Assembly: GCF_963678635.1 (NCBI RefSeq)
Contig: NC_087066.1
Location: 16,537,949 to 16,601,948, forward strand
DNA from: Symsagittifera roscoffensis
Lineage: Eukaryota; Xenacoelomorpha; Acoela; Convolutidae
Direction: 5' to 3'
DNA: 64,000 nt
Both the position numbers and the translations under genes were made by a program. Positions 52,400 through 64,000 of this stretch are shown one piece after another (positions within the stretch are counted from its first letter, which is position 1; each line of letters starts with the position of its first letter). Below the pieces are notes generated by a model, which made no database searches, was not told the DNA's origin, and was given only the letters and a program-made list of their open reading frames with translations.

Positions 52400-55200
52400 C
52401 TACGGATGTGATATAAAACTCAATTACACGTTGTCCCAGAAAAGGATACCACCTGAACTTAAGGTTTAACTTCCGAAGTGATATAATACCCAATTACAGG
52501 TTGTACCAGAAAAGGATACCACCCGAGTTTAATGTTCAACTCCCGATGTGATATAATACCCATTTGCAGGGTGTCCCAGAAAAGGATACCACCTGACTTT
52601 AAGGTTTCACTACCGATGTGATATTATACCCAATTACAGGGTGTCCCAGAACAAGATACCATCTGAATTTAAGGTTTAACTACCGATGTGATATAATACC
52701 CAAGTACAGAGTGTATCAGAAAAGGATACCACTTGAATTTAAGCTTTAACTACCGAAGTGATATAATACTCAATTACAGGGTGTACCAGAAAAGGATACT
52801 ACCTGAATTTAAGATTTCACTACCGATGTGATATAATACCCAATTACAGTGTGTCCCAGAAAAGGATACCACCTGAACTTTAGATTTAACTTCCGATGTG
52901 ATATAATACCCAATTTCAGGGTGTACCAGAAAAGGATACCACGCGAGTTTAATGTTTAACTCCCGATGTGTTATAATACCCATTTACAGGGTGTCCTAAA
53001 AAAAATTACCACCTGAATTTAAGGTTTCACTACAGATGTGGTATTATACCCAAATACAGGGTGTCCCAGAACAAGATACCATCTGAGTTTAAGGTTTATC
53101 TACCGATGTGATATAATACCCAATTACAGGGTGTACCAGAAAAGGATAACACCCGAGTTTGATGTTTAACTCCCGATGTGATATGATACCCATTTACAGG
53201 GTGTCCCAGAAAGGGATACCACCTGAATTTAAGGTTTCACTACCGATGTGCTATTATACCCAATTACAGGGTGACCCAGAACAAGATACCATCTGAATTT
53301 AAGGTTGAACTACCGATGTGATATAATACCCAATTACAGGGTGTCCCAGAAAAGGATACCACCTGAATTTAAGGTTCAACTACCGATGTGATATAATACC
53401 CAATTACAGGGTATACCAGAAAAGGATACCACCTGACTATAGAGTTTAACTACCGATGTGATATTATACCCAATTACAGGGTGTAACAGGGAAAGATACC
53501 ACCTGAATTTAAGGTTTTACTACCGATGTGATATAAAACCCAATAACAGGGTGTCTCAGTAAAGGATATCACCTGAATTTAAGGTTTAACTACCGATGTG
53601 ATATAATACTCAATTACAAGTTGTCCCAGAAAAAGATACCACATGAACTAAGGTTTAACTTCCGTTGTGATATAATACCCAATTACAGGGTGTACCAGAA
53701 AAGGATACCACCCGAGTTTAATGTTCAACTCCCGATGTGATATAATACCCAATTACAGGGTATACCAGAAAAGGATACCACCTGACTATAGCGTTTAACT
53801 ACCGATGTGATATTATACCCAATTACAGGGTGTAACAGGGAAAGATACCACCTGAATTTAAGGTTTTACTACCGATGTGATATAAAACCCAATAACAGGG
53901 TGTCTCAGTAAAGGATACCACCTGAATTTAAGGTTTAACTACGGATGTGATATGATACTCAATTACACGTTGTCCCAGAAAAAGATACCACCTGAACTTA
54001 AGGTTTAACTTCCGAAGTGATATAATACCCAATTACAGGGTGTACCAGAAAAGGATACCACCCGAGTTTAATGTTCAACTCCCGATGTGATATAATACCC
54101 ATTTGCAGGGTGTCCCAGAAAAGGATACCACCTGACTTTAAGGTTTCACTACCGATGTGGTATTATACCCAATTACAGGGTGTCCCAGAACAAGATACCA
54201 TCTGAATTTAAGGTTTAACTACCGATGTGATATAATACCCAACTACAGAGTGTATCAGAAAAGGATACCACTTGAATTTAAGCATTAACTACCGAAATGA
54301 TATAATACTCAATTACAGGGTGTACCAGAAAAGGATACTACCTGAATTTAAGATTTCACTACCGATGTGATATAATACCCAATTACAGTGTGTCCCAGAA
54401 AAGGATACCACCTGAACTTTAGGTTTAACTTCCGATGTGATATAATACCCAATTTCAGGGTGTACCAGAAAAGGATACCACCCGAGTTTAATGTTTAACT
54501 CCCGATGTGTTATAATACCCATTTACAGGGTGTCCTAAAAAAAATTACCACCTGAATTTAAGGTTTCACTACAGATGTGGTTTTATACCCAAATACAGGG
54601 TGTCCCAGAACAAGATACCATCTGAGTTTAAGGTTTATCTACCGATGTGATATAATACCCAATTACAGGGTGTACCAGAAAAGGATACCACCCGAGTTTA
54701 ATGTTTAACTCCCGATGTGATATGATACCCATTTACAGGGTGTCCCAGAAAGGGATACCACCTGAATTTAAGGTTTCACTACCGATGTGCTATTATACCC
54801 AATTACAGGGTGACCCAGAACAAGATACCATCTGAATTTAAGGTTGAACTACCGATGTGATATAATACCCAATTACAGGGTGTCCCAGAAAAGGATACCA
54901 CCTGAATTTAAGGTTCAACTACCGATGTGATATAATACCCAATTACAGGGTATACCAGAAAAGGATACCACCTGACTATAGCGTTTAACTACCGATGTGA
55001 TATTATACCCAATTACAGGGTGTAACAGGGAAAGATACCACCTGAATTTAAGGTTTTACTACCGATGTGATATAAAACCCAATAACAGGGTGTCTCAGTA
55101 AAGGACATCACCTGAATTTAAGGTTTAACTACCGATGTGATATAATACCCAATTACACGTTGTCCCAGAAAAAGATACCACATGAACTAAGGTTTAACTT
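52400..55200 (+). repeat. About 1539-bp tandem block with coincident open frames
   Basis: GGGTGACCCAGAACAAG is at 53269 and 54808, and also earlier at 42641 and 46140. The whole order of monomer types repeats at offset 1,539. Minus-strand open frames of 69 codons at 52774-52983 and 54313-54522 lie at this same offset. They are two copies of one accidental three-monomer frame and not genes. Confidence 0.65.
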
Positions 55201-58200
55201 CCGATGTGATATAATACCCAATTACAGGGTGTACCAGAAAAGGATACCACCCGAGTTTAATGTTCAACTCCCGATTTGATATAATACCCATTTGCAGGGT
55301 ATAACAGAAAAGGATACCACCTGACTATAGCGTTTAACTACCGATGTGATATAATACCCAATTACAGGGTGTACCAGGGAAAGATACCACCTGAATTTAA
55401 GGTTTAACAACCGATGTGATATAAAACCCAATAACAGGGTGTCTCAGTAAAGGATATCACCTGAATTTAAGGTTTAACTACCGATGTGATATAATACCCA
55501 ATTACACGTTGTCCCAGAAAAAGATACCACATGAACTAAGGTTTAACTTCCGATGTGATATAATACCCAATTACAGGGTGTACCAGAAAAGGATACCACC
55601 CGAGTTTAATGTTCAACTCCCGATGTGGTATTATACCCAATTACAGGGTGTCCCAGAACAAGATACCTCCTGAATTTAAGGTTTAACTACCGATGTGATA
55701 TAATACCCAATTACAGAGTGTATCAGAAAAGTATACCACTTGAATTTAAGCTTTAACTACCGAACTGATATAATACTCAATTACAGGGTGTACCAGAAAA
55801 GGATACTACCTGATTTTAAGGTTTCACTACCGATGTGATATAATACCCAATTACAGTGTGTCCCAGAAAAGGATACCACCTGAGCTTAAGGTTTAACTTC
55901 CGATGTGATGTAATACCCAATTACAGGGTGTACCAGAAAAGGATACCACCCGAGTCTAATGTTTAACTCCCGATGTGTTATTATACCCATTTACAGGGTG
56001 TCCCAAAAAAAGATAACCTGAATTTAAGGTTTCACTACAGATGTGGTATTATACCCAATTACAGGGTGTCCCAGAACAAGATAACATCTGAGTTTAAGTT
56101 TTAACTACCGATTTGATATAATACCCAATTACAGGGTGTACCAGAAAAGGATACCACCCGAGTTTAATGTTTAACTCCCGATGTGATATAATACCCATTT
56201 ACAGGGTGTCCCAGAAAAAGATACCACCTGAATTTAAGGTTTCACTACCGATGTGCTATTATACCCAATTACAGGATGTACCAGAGTAGGATACCACCTG
56301 AATTTAAGATTTCACTACCGATATGATATAATACCCAAATACAAGGTGTCCTAGGAAAAGATACCACCTTAATTTAAGGTTTAACTACCGATGTGAAATA
56401 ATACTCAATTACAGGATGTCCCATAAGAGAATACCACCTGATTTTAAGGTTCAACTACCGATGTGATATAATACCCAATTACAGAGTGTCCCAGAACAGG
56501 ATACCACCCGAGTTTAATGTTTAACTACCGATGTGATATAATGTTCACTTACAGGGTGTCCCAGAAAAGGATACTAACTTAGTTTAATGTTTAACTACCG
56601 ATGTGATATAATACCCAATTACAGGGTGTCCCAGAAAAGGATACCACCTGAATTTAAGGTTTCACTACCGATGTGATATTATCCCCAATTACAGGGTGTA
56701 CCAGGAAAAGATACCACCTTAATTTAAGGTTTAACTACCGATGTGAAATAATACTCAATTACAGGATGTCCCAGAAAAGAATACCACCTGATTTTAAGGT
56801 TCAACTACCGATGTGATATAATACCCATTTACAGAGTGTCCCAGAAAAGGATACCACCTGACTTTAACGTTTAACTACCGATGTGATATTATACCCAATT
56901 ACAGGGAGTGCCAGAAAAGGATACCACCGAGTTTAATGTTTAACTACCGATGTGATATAATACCCAGTTACAGGGTGTCCCAGAACAGGATACCATCTGA
57001 ATTTATTGTTTAATTACCGATATGATATAATATCCACTTACAGGTTGTACCAGAAAAGGGTACCACCTGAATTTAAGGTTTCACTACCGATGTGATATAA
57101 TACCCAAATCAGGGTGTCCCAGAAAAGGATACCACCTGAGTTTAAAGTTTCACTACCGATGTGATATAAAACCCAATTACAGGGTGTCCCAGAAAAGGAT
57201 ACCACCTGAAATTATGGTTTAACTACCGATGTGATATAATACCCAATTACAGGGTGTCCCAGAAAAGAATACCACCTGAATTTACGGTTTCACTCTCGAT
57301 GTGATATAATACCCAATTATAGGGTGTCCCAGAAAAGGATACCACCTGAATTTAAGGTTTAACTGCCGATGTGATATAGTACCCAATTACAGGGTGTACC
57401 AAAAAAGAACACCACCTGAATTTAATGTTTAACTACCAATGTGATATAATACTCTATTACAGGGTGTCCCAGAAAAGGATACCACCTGAATTTAAGGTTC
57501 AACTACCGATGTCATATAATACCCAATTACAGGGTGTCCCAAAAAAGGATACCACCTGATTTTAACGTTTAACTACCGATGTGATATAATACCCAATTAC
57601 AGGGTGTACCAGGGAAGGATACCACCTGAATTTAAGATTTAACTACCGATATGATATAATACCCAACTACACGTTCTCCCAGAATAGGATACCACCTGAA
57701 TGTAAGGTTTCACTACCGATATGGTATAATGCCCAAATACAGGGTGTCCCAGTAAAGGATACCACCTGAATATAAGGTTCAACTACCGATGCGATATAAT
57801 ACCCATTTACAGAGTGTCCCAGAAAAAGATACCACCTGACTTTAACGTTTAACTACCGATGTGATATAATACCCAATTACAGGGAGTACCAGAAAAGGAT
57901 ACCACCCGAGTTTAATGTTTAACTACCGATGTGATATAATATTCACTTACAGGGTGTCCCAGAAAAGGATACTAACTGAGTTTAATGTTTAACTACCGAT
58001 GTGATATAATACCCAATTACAGGGTGTCCCAGAAATGGATACCACCTGAATTTAAGGTTTCACTACCGATGTGATATAAAACCCAATTACAGGGTGTCCC
58101 AGAAAAGGATACCACCTGAATTTAAGGTTCAACTACCGATGTGATATAATACCCAATTACAGGGTATACCAGAAAAGGATACCACCTGACTATAGCGTTT

Positions 58201-60699
58201 AACTACCGATGTGATATAATACCCAATTACAGGGTGTACCAGGGAAAGATACCACCTGAATTTAAGGTTTAACTACCGATGTGATATAAAACCCAATAAC
58301 AGGGTGTCTCAGTAAAGGATATCACCTGAATTTAAGGTTTAACTACCGATGTGATATAATACCCAATTACACGTTGTCCCAGAAAAAGATACCACATGAA
58401 CTAAGGTTTAACTTCCGATGTGATATAATACCCAATTACAGGGTGTACCAGAAAAGGATACCACCCGAGTTTAATGTTCAACTCCCGATTTGATATAATA
58501 CCCATTTGCAGGGTATACCAGAAAAGGATACCACCTGACTATAGCGTTTAACTACCGATGTGATATAATACCCAATTACAGGGTGTACCAGGGAAAGATA
58601 CCACCTGAATTTAAGGTTTAACTACCGATGTGATATAATACCCATTTACAGAGTGTCCCAGAAAAGGATACCACCTGACTTTAACGTTTAACATCCGATG
58701 TGATATTATACCCAATTACAGGGAATGCCAGAAAAGGATACCACCCGAGTTTAATGTTTAACTACCGATGTGATATAATACCCAGTTACAGGGTGTCCCA
58801 GAACAGGATACCATCTGAATTTATTGTTTAATTACCGATATGATATAATATCCACTTACAGGTTGTACCAGAAAAGGGTACCACCTGAATTTAAGATTTC
58901 ACTACCGATGTGATATAATACCCAATTCAGGGTGTCCCAGAAAAGGATACCATCTGAGTTTAAACTTTCACTACCGATGTGATATAAAACCCAATTACAG
59001 GGTGTCCCAGAAAAGGATACACCTGAAATTATGGTTTAACTACCGATGTGATATAATACCCAATTACAGGGTGTCCCAGAAAATGATACCACCTGAATTT
59101 ACGGTTTCACTCTCGATGTGATATAATACCCAATTACAGAAAAGGATACCACCTGAATTTAAGGTTTAACTGCCGATGTGATATAGTACCCAATTACAGG
59201 GTGTACCAAAAAAGAACACCACCTAAATTTAATGTTTAACTACCAATGTGATATAATACCCTATTACAGGGTGTCCCAGAAAAGGATACCACCTGAATTT
59301 AAGGTTCAACTACCGATGTGATATAATACCCAATTACAGGGTGTCCCAAAAAAGGATACCACCTGACTTTAACGTTTAACTACCGATGTGATATAATACC
59401 CAATTACAGGGTGTACCAGGGAAGGATACCACCTGAATTTAAGGTTTAACTACCGATGTGATATAAAACCCAATAACAGGGTGTCTCAGTAAAGGATACC
59501 ACCTAAATTTAAGGTTTAACTACCGATGTGATATATTACCCAATTACACGGTGTCCCAGAAAAGGATACCACCTGAACTTAAGGTTTAACTTCCGATGTG
59601 ATATAATACCCAATTACAGGGAGTACCAGAAAAGGATACCACCCTAGTTTAATGTTTAACTACCGATGTGATATAAAACCCATTTACAGGGTGTCCCAGA
59701 AAAAGATACCACCTCAATTTAGGGTTTCACTACCGATGTGGTATTATACCCAATTACAGGGTCTCCCAGAACAGGATACCATCTGAATTAAAGGTTTAAT
59801 TACCGATGTGATTTAATACCCACTTACAAGTTGTACCAGAAAAGGATACCACCTGAATGTAAGGTTTCACTGCCGATGTGATATAATAAACAATTCAGGG
59901 TGTCCCACAAAAGCATACCACCTGAGTTTAAAGTTTCACTACCAATGTGATATAATACCCAATTACAGGGTGTCCAGAAAAGGAAACCACCTGAATTTAA
60001 GGTTCAACTACCGATGTGATATAACACCCAATTACAGGGTGTCCCAGAAAAAGATACCACCTGATTTTAACGTTTAACTACCGATGTGATTTAATACCCA
60101 ATTACAGGGTGTACCAGGGACGGATACCATCTGAATTCAAGGTTTAACTACCGATATGATATAAAACCCAATAACAGGGTGTCTCAGTAAAGGATACCAC
60201 CTAAATTTAAGGTTTAACTACCGATGTGATATATTCCCAATTACACGTTGTCCCAGAAAATGATACCACCTGAATTTAGGGTTTCACTACCGATGTGGTA
60301 TTATACCCAATTACAGGGTCTTCCAGAACAGGATACCATCTGAATTTAAGGTTTAATTACCGATGTGATATAATACCCACTTACAGGTTGTACCAGAAAA
60401 GGATACCACCTGAATGTAAGGTTTCACTACCGATGTGATATAATAACCAATTCAGGGTGTCCCAGAAAAGGATACCACCTGAGTTTAAAATTTCACTACA
60501 GATGTGATATAAAACCCAATTACAGGGTGTCCCAGAAAAGGATACCACCTGAATTTAAGGTTTAACAACCGATATGATATAATACCCAATTATAGGGTGT
60601 CCCAGAAAAGGAAACCACCTGAGTTTAAGGCTTAAATACCGATGTGTTATAGTACCCAATTAAAGGGTGTAGCAAAAAAAGGACGCCACCTGAATTTAA

Positions 60700-62440
60700 T
60701 GTTTAACTACCAATGTGATATAATACCCAATTACAGGGTGTCCCAGAAAAAGATACCACCTGAATTTAAGGTTTCTTTACTGATGTGATATAATATCCAA
60801 TTACAGGGTGTCCTAGAAAAGGATACCATCTGAATTTAAGGTTTAACTACCGATGTGATATAATACCCAATTACAGGTTGTCCCAGAAAAGGATACCACC
60901 TGAATTTAAGGTTTCATAACCGACATGATATTATACCCAATTACAGGGTATCCCAGAAAAGGATACCATCTGAGTTTAAGGTTTAACTAACGATGTGATA
61001 TAATACCCAATTACAGGTTGTACCAGAAAAGTATACCACCTGAATTTAAGGTTTCACTACCGATGTGATATAATACCCAATTACAGGGTGTCCCAGAAAA
61101 AGATACCACATGAATTTAAGGTTTAACTACCGATGTGATATAATACCCAATTACAGGGTGTCCCAGAAAAGGATACCACCTGAATTTAAGGTTTCACTAC
61201 CGATGTGATATAATACCCAATTACAGGGTGTCCCAGAAAAGGATACCACATGAATTTAAGGTTTCACTACCGATGTGATATAATACCCAATTACAGGGTG
61301 TCCCAGAAAAGGATACCACATGAATTTAAGGTTTAACTACCGATGTGATATAATACCCAATTACAGGTTGTACCAGAAAAATATACCACCTGAATTTAAG
61401 GTTTCACTACCGATGTGATATAATACCCAATTACAGGGTGTCCCAGAAAAGGATACCACATGAATTTAAGGTTTAACTACCGATGTGATATAATACCCAA
61501 TTACAGGGTGTCCCAGAAAAGGATACCACCTGAATTTAAGGTTTCACTACCGATGTGATATAATACCCAATTACAGGGTGTCCCAGAAAAGGATACCATC
61601 TGAATTTAAGGTTCAATTACCGATGTGATATAATACCCAATTACAGGGTGTCCCAGAAAAGGATACCACCTGAATTTAAGGTTTCACTACCGATGTGATA
61701 TAATACCCAATTACAGGGTGTCCCAGAAAAGGATACCACCTGAATTTAAGGTTTCACTACCGATGTGATATAATACCCAATTACAGGGTGTCCCAGAAAA
61801 GGATACCACCTGAGTTTAAGGTTTCACTACTGATGTGATAAAAAACCCAATTACAGGGCGTCCCAGAAAAGGATACCATCTGAATTTAAGGTTTAACTAC
61901 CGACGTGAAATAATAACCAATTACAGGGTGTCCCAGAAAAGGATACCACCTGAATTTAAGGTTTCATATCGATGTGATATAATACCCAATTACAGGGTGT
62001 CCCAGAAAAGGATACCACCTGAGTTTAAGGTTTCACTATCGATGTGATTAAAACCCAACTACAGGGTGTCCCAGAAAAGGATACCACCTGAATTTAAGGT
62101 TTAACTACCGATGTGATATAATACCCAATTACAGGATGTGCCAGAAAAGTATACCACCTGAATTAAAGGTTTAACTACCGATGTGATATAATACCCAATT
62201 ACAGGGTGTCCCAGAAAAGGATACCACCTGAATTTAAGGTTTCACTACCGATGTGATATAATACCCAACTACAGGATGTCCCAGAAAAGGATACTATCTG
62301 AATTTAAGGTTTAACTACCGATGTGATATAATACCCAATTACAGGGTGTTCCAGAAAAGGATACCATCTGAATTTAAGGTTCAACTACCGATGTGATAAA
62401 ATACCCAAATACAGGTTGTACCAGAAGAGGATACCACCTG
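60700..62440 (+). repeat. Right satellite zone, near-consensus monomers
   Basis: Most monomers here are GTGTCCCAGAAAAGG...GAATTTAAGGTTTCAC or TTTAAC with few private changes. They are clearly more uniform than the 38-60 kb zone. A shortened TTTCATATCGATG join appears at about 61965. Homogeneous monomers on both sides of a diverse interior suggest more than one amplification focus. Confidence 0.6.
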
Positions 62441-62445
62441 AATTT

Positions 62446-63851
62446 AAGGTAAAGGATACCACCTGAGTTTAAGGTTTCACTACCGATGTGATAAGAAACC
62501 CAATTACAGGGCGTCCCAGAAAAGGATACCATCTTAATTTAAGGTTTAACTAACGATGTGATATAATAACCAATTACAGGGTGTCCCAGAAAAGGATACC
62601 ACCTGAATTTAAGGTTTCATATCGATGTGATATAATACCCAATTACAGGGTGTCCCAGAAAAGGATACCACCTCAATTTAAGGTTTAACTACCGATGTGA
62701 CATAGTACCCAATTACAGGGTGTACCAGAAAAGGATAAAATCTGAATTTAAGGTTCAACTACCGATGTGATATAATACCCAATTACAGGTTGCACCAGAA
62801 ATGGATACCACCTGAAGTTAAGGTTTCACTACCGATGTGATATAATACCCAATTACAGGGCGTCCCAGAAAAGGATGCCATCTGAATTTAAGGTTTAACT
62901 ACCGATGTGATATAATAACCAATTACAGGGTGTCCCAGAAAAAGATAGCCCCTGAATTTAAGGTTTCATATCGATGTGATATAAAACCCAACTAAAGTGT
63001 TCCCAGAAAAGGATACCACCTGAATTTAAGGTTTAACTACCGATGTCATATAATACCCAATTACAGGGTGTGCGAGAAAAAGATACCACCTGAATTAAAG
63101 GTTTAATTACCGATGTGATACAATACCCAATTACAGGGTGTCCCAGAAAAGGATACCACCTGAATTTAAGGTTTAACTACCGATGTGATATAATACCCAA
63201 CTACAGGGTGTCCCAGAAAAGGATACTATCTGAATTTAAGGTTTAACTACCGATGTGATATAATACCCAATTACAGGGTGTCCCAGAAAAGGATACCATC
63301 TGAATTTAAGGTTCAACTACCGATGTGATGAAATACCCAAATACAGGTTGTACCAGAAGAGGATACCACCTGAATTTAAGGTAAAGGATACCACCTGAGT
63401 TTAAGGTTTCACTACCGATGTGATAGGAAACCCAATTACAGGGCGTCCCAGAAAAGGATACCATCTTAATTTAAGGTTTAACTAACGATGTGATATAATA
63501 ACCAATTACAGGGTGTCCCAGAAAAGGATACCACCTGAATTTAAGGTTTCTTATCGATGTGATATAATACCCAATTACAGGGTGTCCCAGAAAAGGATAC
63601 CAACTGAATTTAAGGTTTAACTACCGATGTGATAAAATACCCAACTACAGGGTGTCCCAGAAAAGGATACTATCTGAATTTAAGGTTTAACTACCGATGT
63701 GATACAATACCCAATTACAGGGTGTCCCAGAAAAGGATACCATCTGAATTTAAGGTTCAACTACCGATGTGATAAAATACCCAAATACAGGTTGTACCAG
63801 AAGAGGATACCACCTGAATTTAAGGTAAAGGATACCACCTGAGTTTAAGGT
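62446..63851 (+). repeat. Higher-order repeat carrying a 25-bp monomer remnant
   Basis: At 62451, 63383 and 63827 the sequence jumps from ...GAATTTAAGGT directly to AAAGGATACCACC. This removes 45 bp of a monomer and leaves 25. Each junction is followed by the same types: GTGATAAG/GG-AAACCC, GGGCGTCCC, CATCTTAATTT and TTTCATATCG. The spacings are 932 and 444 bp, the latter equal to 25 plus six monomers less one base. The deletion happened once and was then spread by block duplication. Confidence 0.8.
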
Positions 63852-64000
63852 TTCACTACCGACGTGATAAGAAACCAAATTACAGAGCTTCCCAGAAAAG
63901 GATACCATCTTAATTTAAGGTTTAACTAACGATGTGATATAAGAACCAATTACAGGGTGTCCCAGAAAAGGATACCACCTGAATTTAAGGTTTCATATCG

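Larger units (their letters stand above)
10914..64000 (+). repeat. 70-bp satellite array, about 758 monomers, open at the right edge
   Basis: Consecutive head-to-tail copies of one 70-bp monomer run without interruption. The monomer may be written from TACCGATGTGATATAATACC, through CAATTACAGGGTGTCCCAG and AAAAGGATACCACCTGAATT, to TAAGGTTTAAC. GC is about 39%. 53,087 bases divided by 70 gives about 758 copies, with rare 1-3 bp indels and a few larger deletions shifting the register. All copies have the same orientation. Common variant positions are CAATTACAGG/CGTTTACAGG, GTGTCCC/GTTTCCC/GTGTACC, AAAAGG/AAAAAG/GTAAAGG, GAATTT/GAGTTT and TTTAAC/TTTCAC. No CENP-B-box-like TTCG...CGGG motif is present in the consensus. 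Typical roles of such arrays are pericentromeric or heterochromatic, but location cannot be read from this sequence. Confidence 0.97.

Noticed and set aside
52774-54522. Two 69-codon minus-strand open frames with nearly identical proteins
   Set aside because: They are exactly 210 bp, three satellite monomers, and lie 1539 bp apart at the period of a duplicated block. They are accidental open windows in a repeat with a monomer length not divisible by three.
61835-62047. 70-codon plus-strand frame with repeated RVSQKRIPPEFKV
   Set aside because: It is the three-frame readout of the satellite monomer where local variants remove stops. There is no gene context and no conservation of the frame in neighbouring monomers.
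10914-64000. CRISPR array
   Set aside because: The repeat is directly contiguous with no unique spacers, there are no cas genes, and the flank is eukaryotic.
10914-64000. Telomeric or rDNA-spacer repeat
   Set aside because: The monomer is not a short G-rich telomere unit, and no rRNA gene occurs in the window.

Overview
The window is eukaryotic nuclear DNA, most likely from an invertebrate animal. It is AT-rich and has one gene with spliceosomal introns and a MYND zinc finger. It also has decayed LINE and DNA-transposon copies and a very large satellite array. No prokaryotic gene organisation, rRNA or intact tRNA was seen. I cannot name the species from sequence alone.

Layout. Positions 1-10913 are a gene-poor flank. 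From left to right it holds: a diverged tandem duplication (about 159-973); a 0.5-kb element with 77-bp terminal inverted repeats (1315-1795); a dispersed repeat with a tRNA-like RNA polymerase III promoter unit (1830-2130); a small diverged tandem repeat (2368-2690); a roughly 400-bp MITE with a probable 9-bp target-site duplication (3269-3666); a decayed LINE on the minus strand (about 5480-6100); and then the MYND gene on the plus strand (7058-8815, three exons, predicted 254 aa). A second MITE copy follows, inside a longer inverted repeat (8833-9281). A further exon-like segment lies at 10429-10579.

Positions 10914-64000 (53 kb, 83% of the window) are one uninterrupted head-to-tail satellite of a 70-bp monomer, about 758 copies, running off the right edge. 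The whole array is in one orientation and I found no inserted gene or transposon. Monomers differ by recurring diagnostic variants. These variants come in blocks that are themselves duplicated: 4-mers, 6-mers, 8-mers, 10-mers and blocks up to about 2.9 kb, some in three copies. The array has therefore grown by repeated segmental amplification and not only one monomer at a time. Length mutants (69-bp monomers, a 25-bp remnant) were amplified along with their neighbours and serve as lineage markers.

The monomer contains TA followed by CAGGGTGTCCCAGAAAA, which looks like the tip of a mariner-type transposon next to its TA target. It also has a 7-bp imperfect hairpin. The array starts abruptly with a nearly canonical monomer only 335 bp after the last exon-like segment. 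It may therefore flank the MYND gene or lie in an intron of it. Short open frames inside the array are products of the 210-bp (three-monomer) codon cycle and are not genes.
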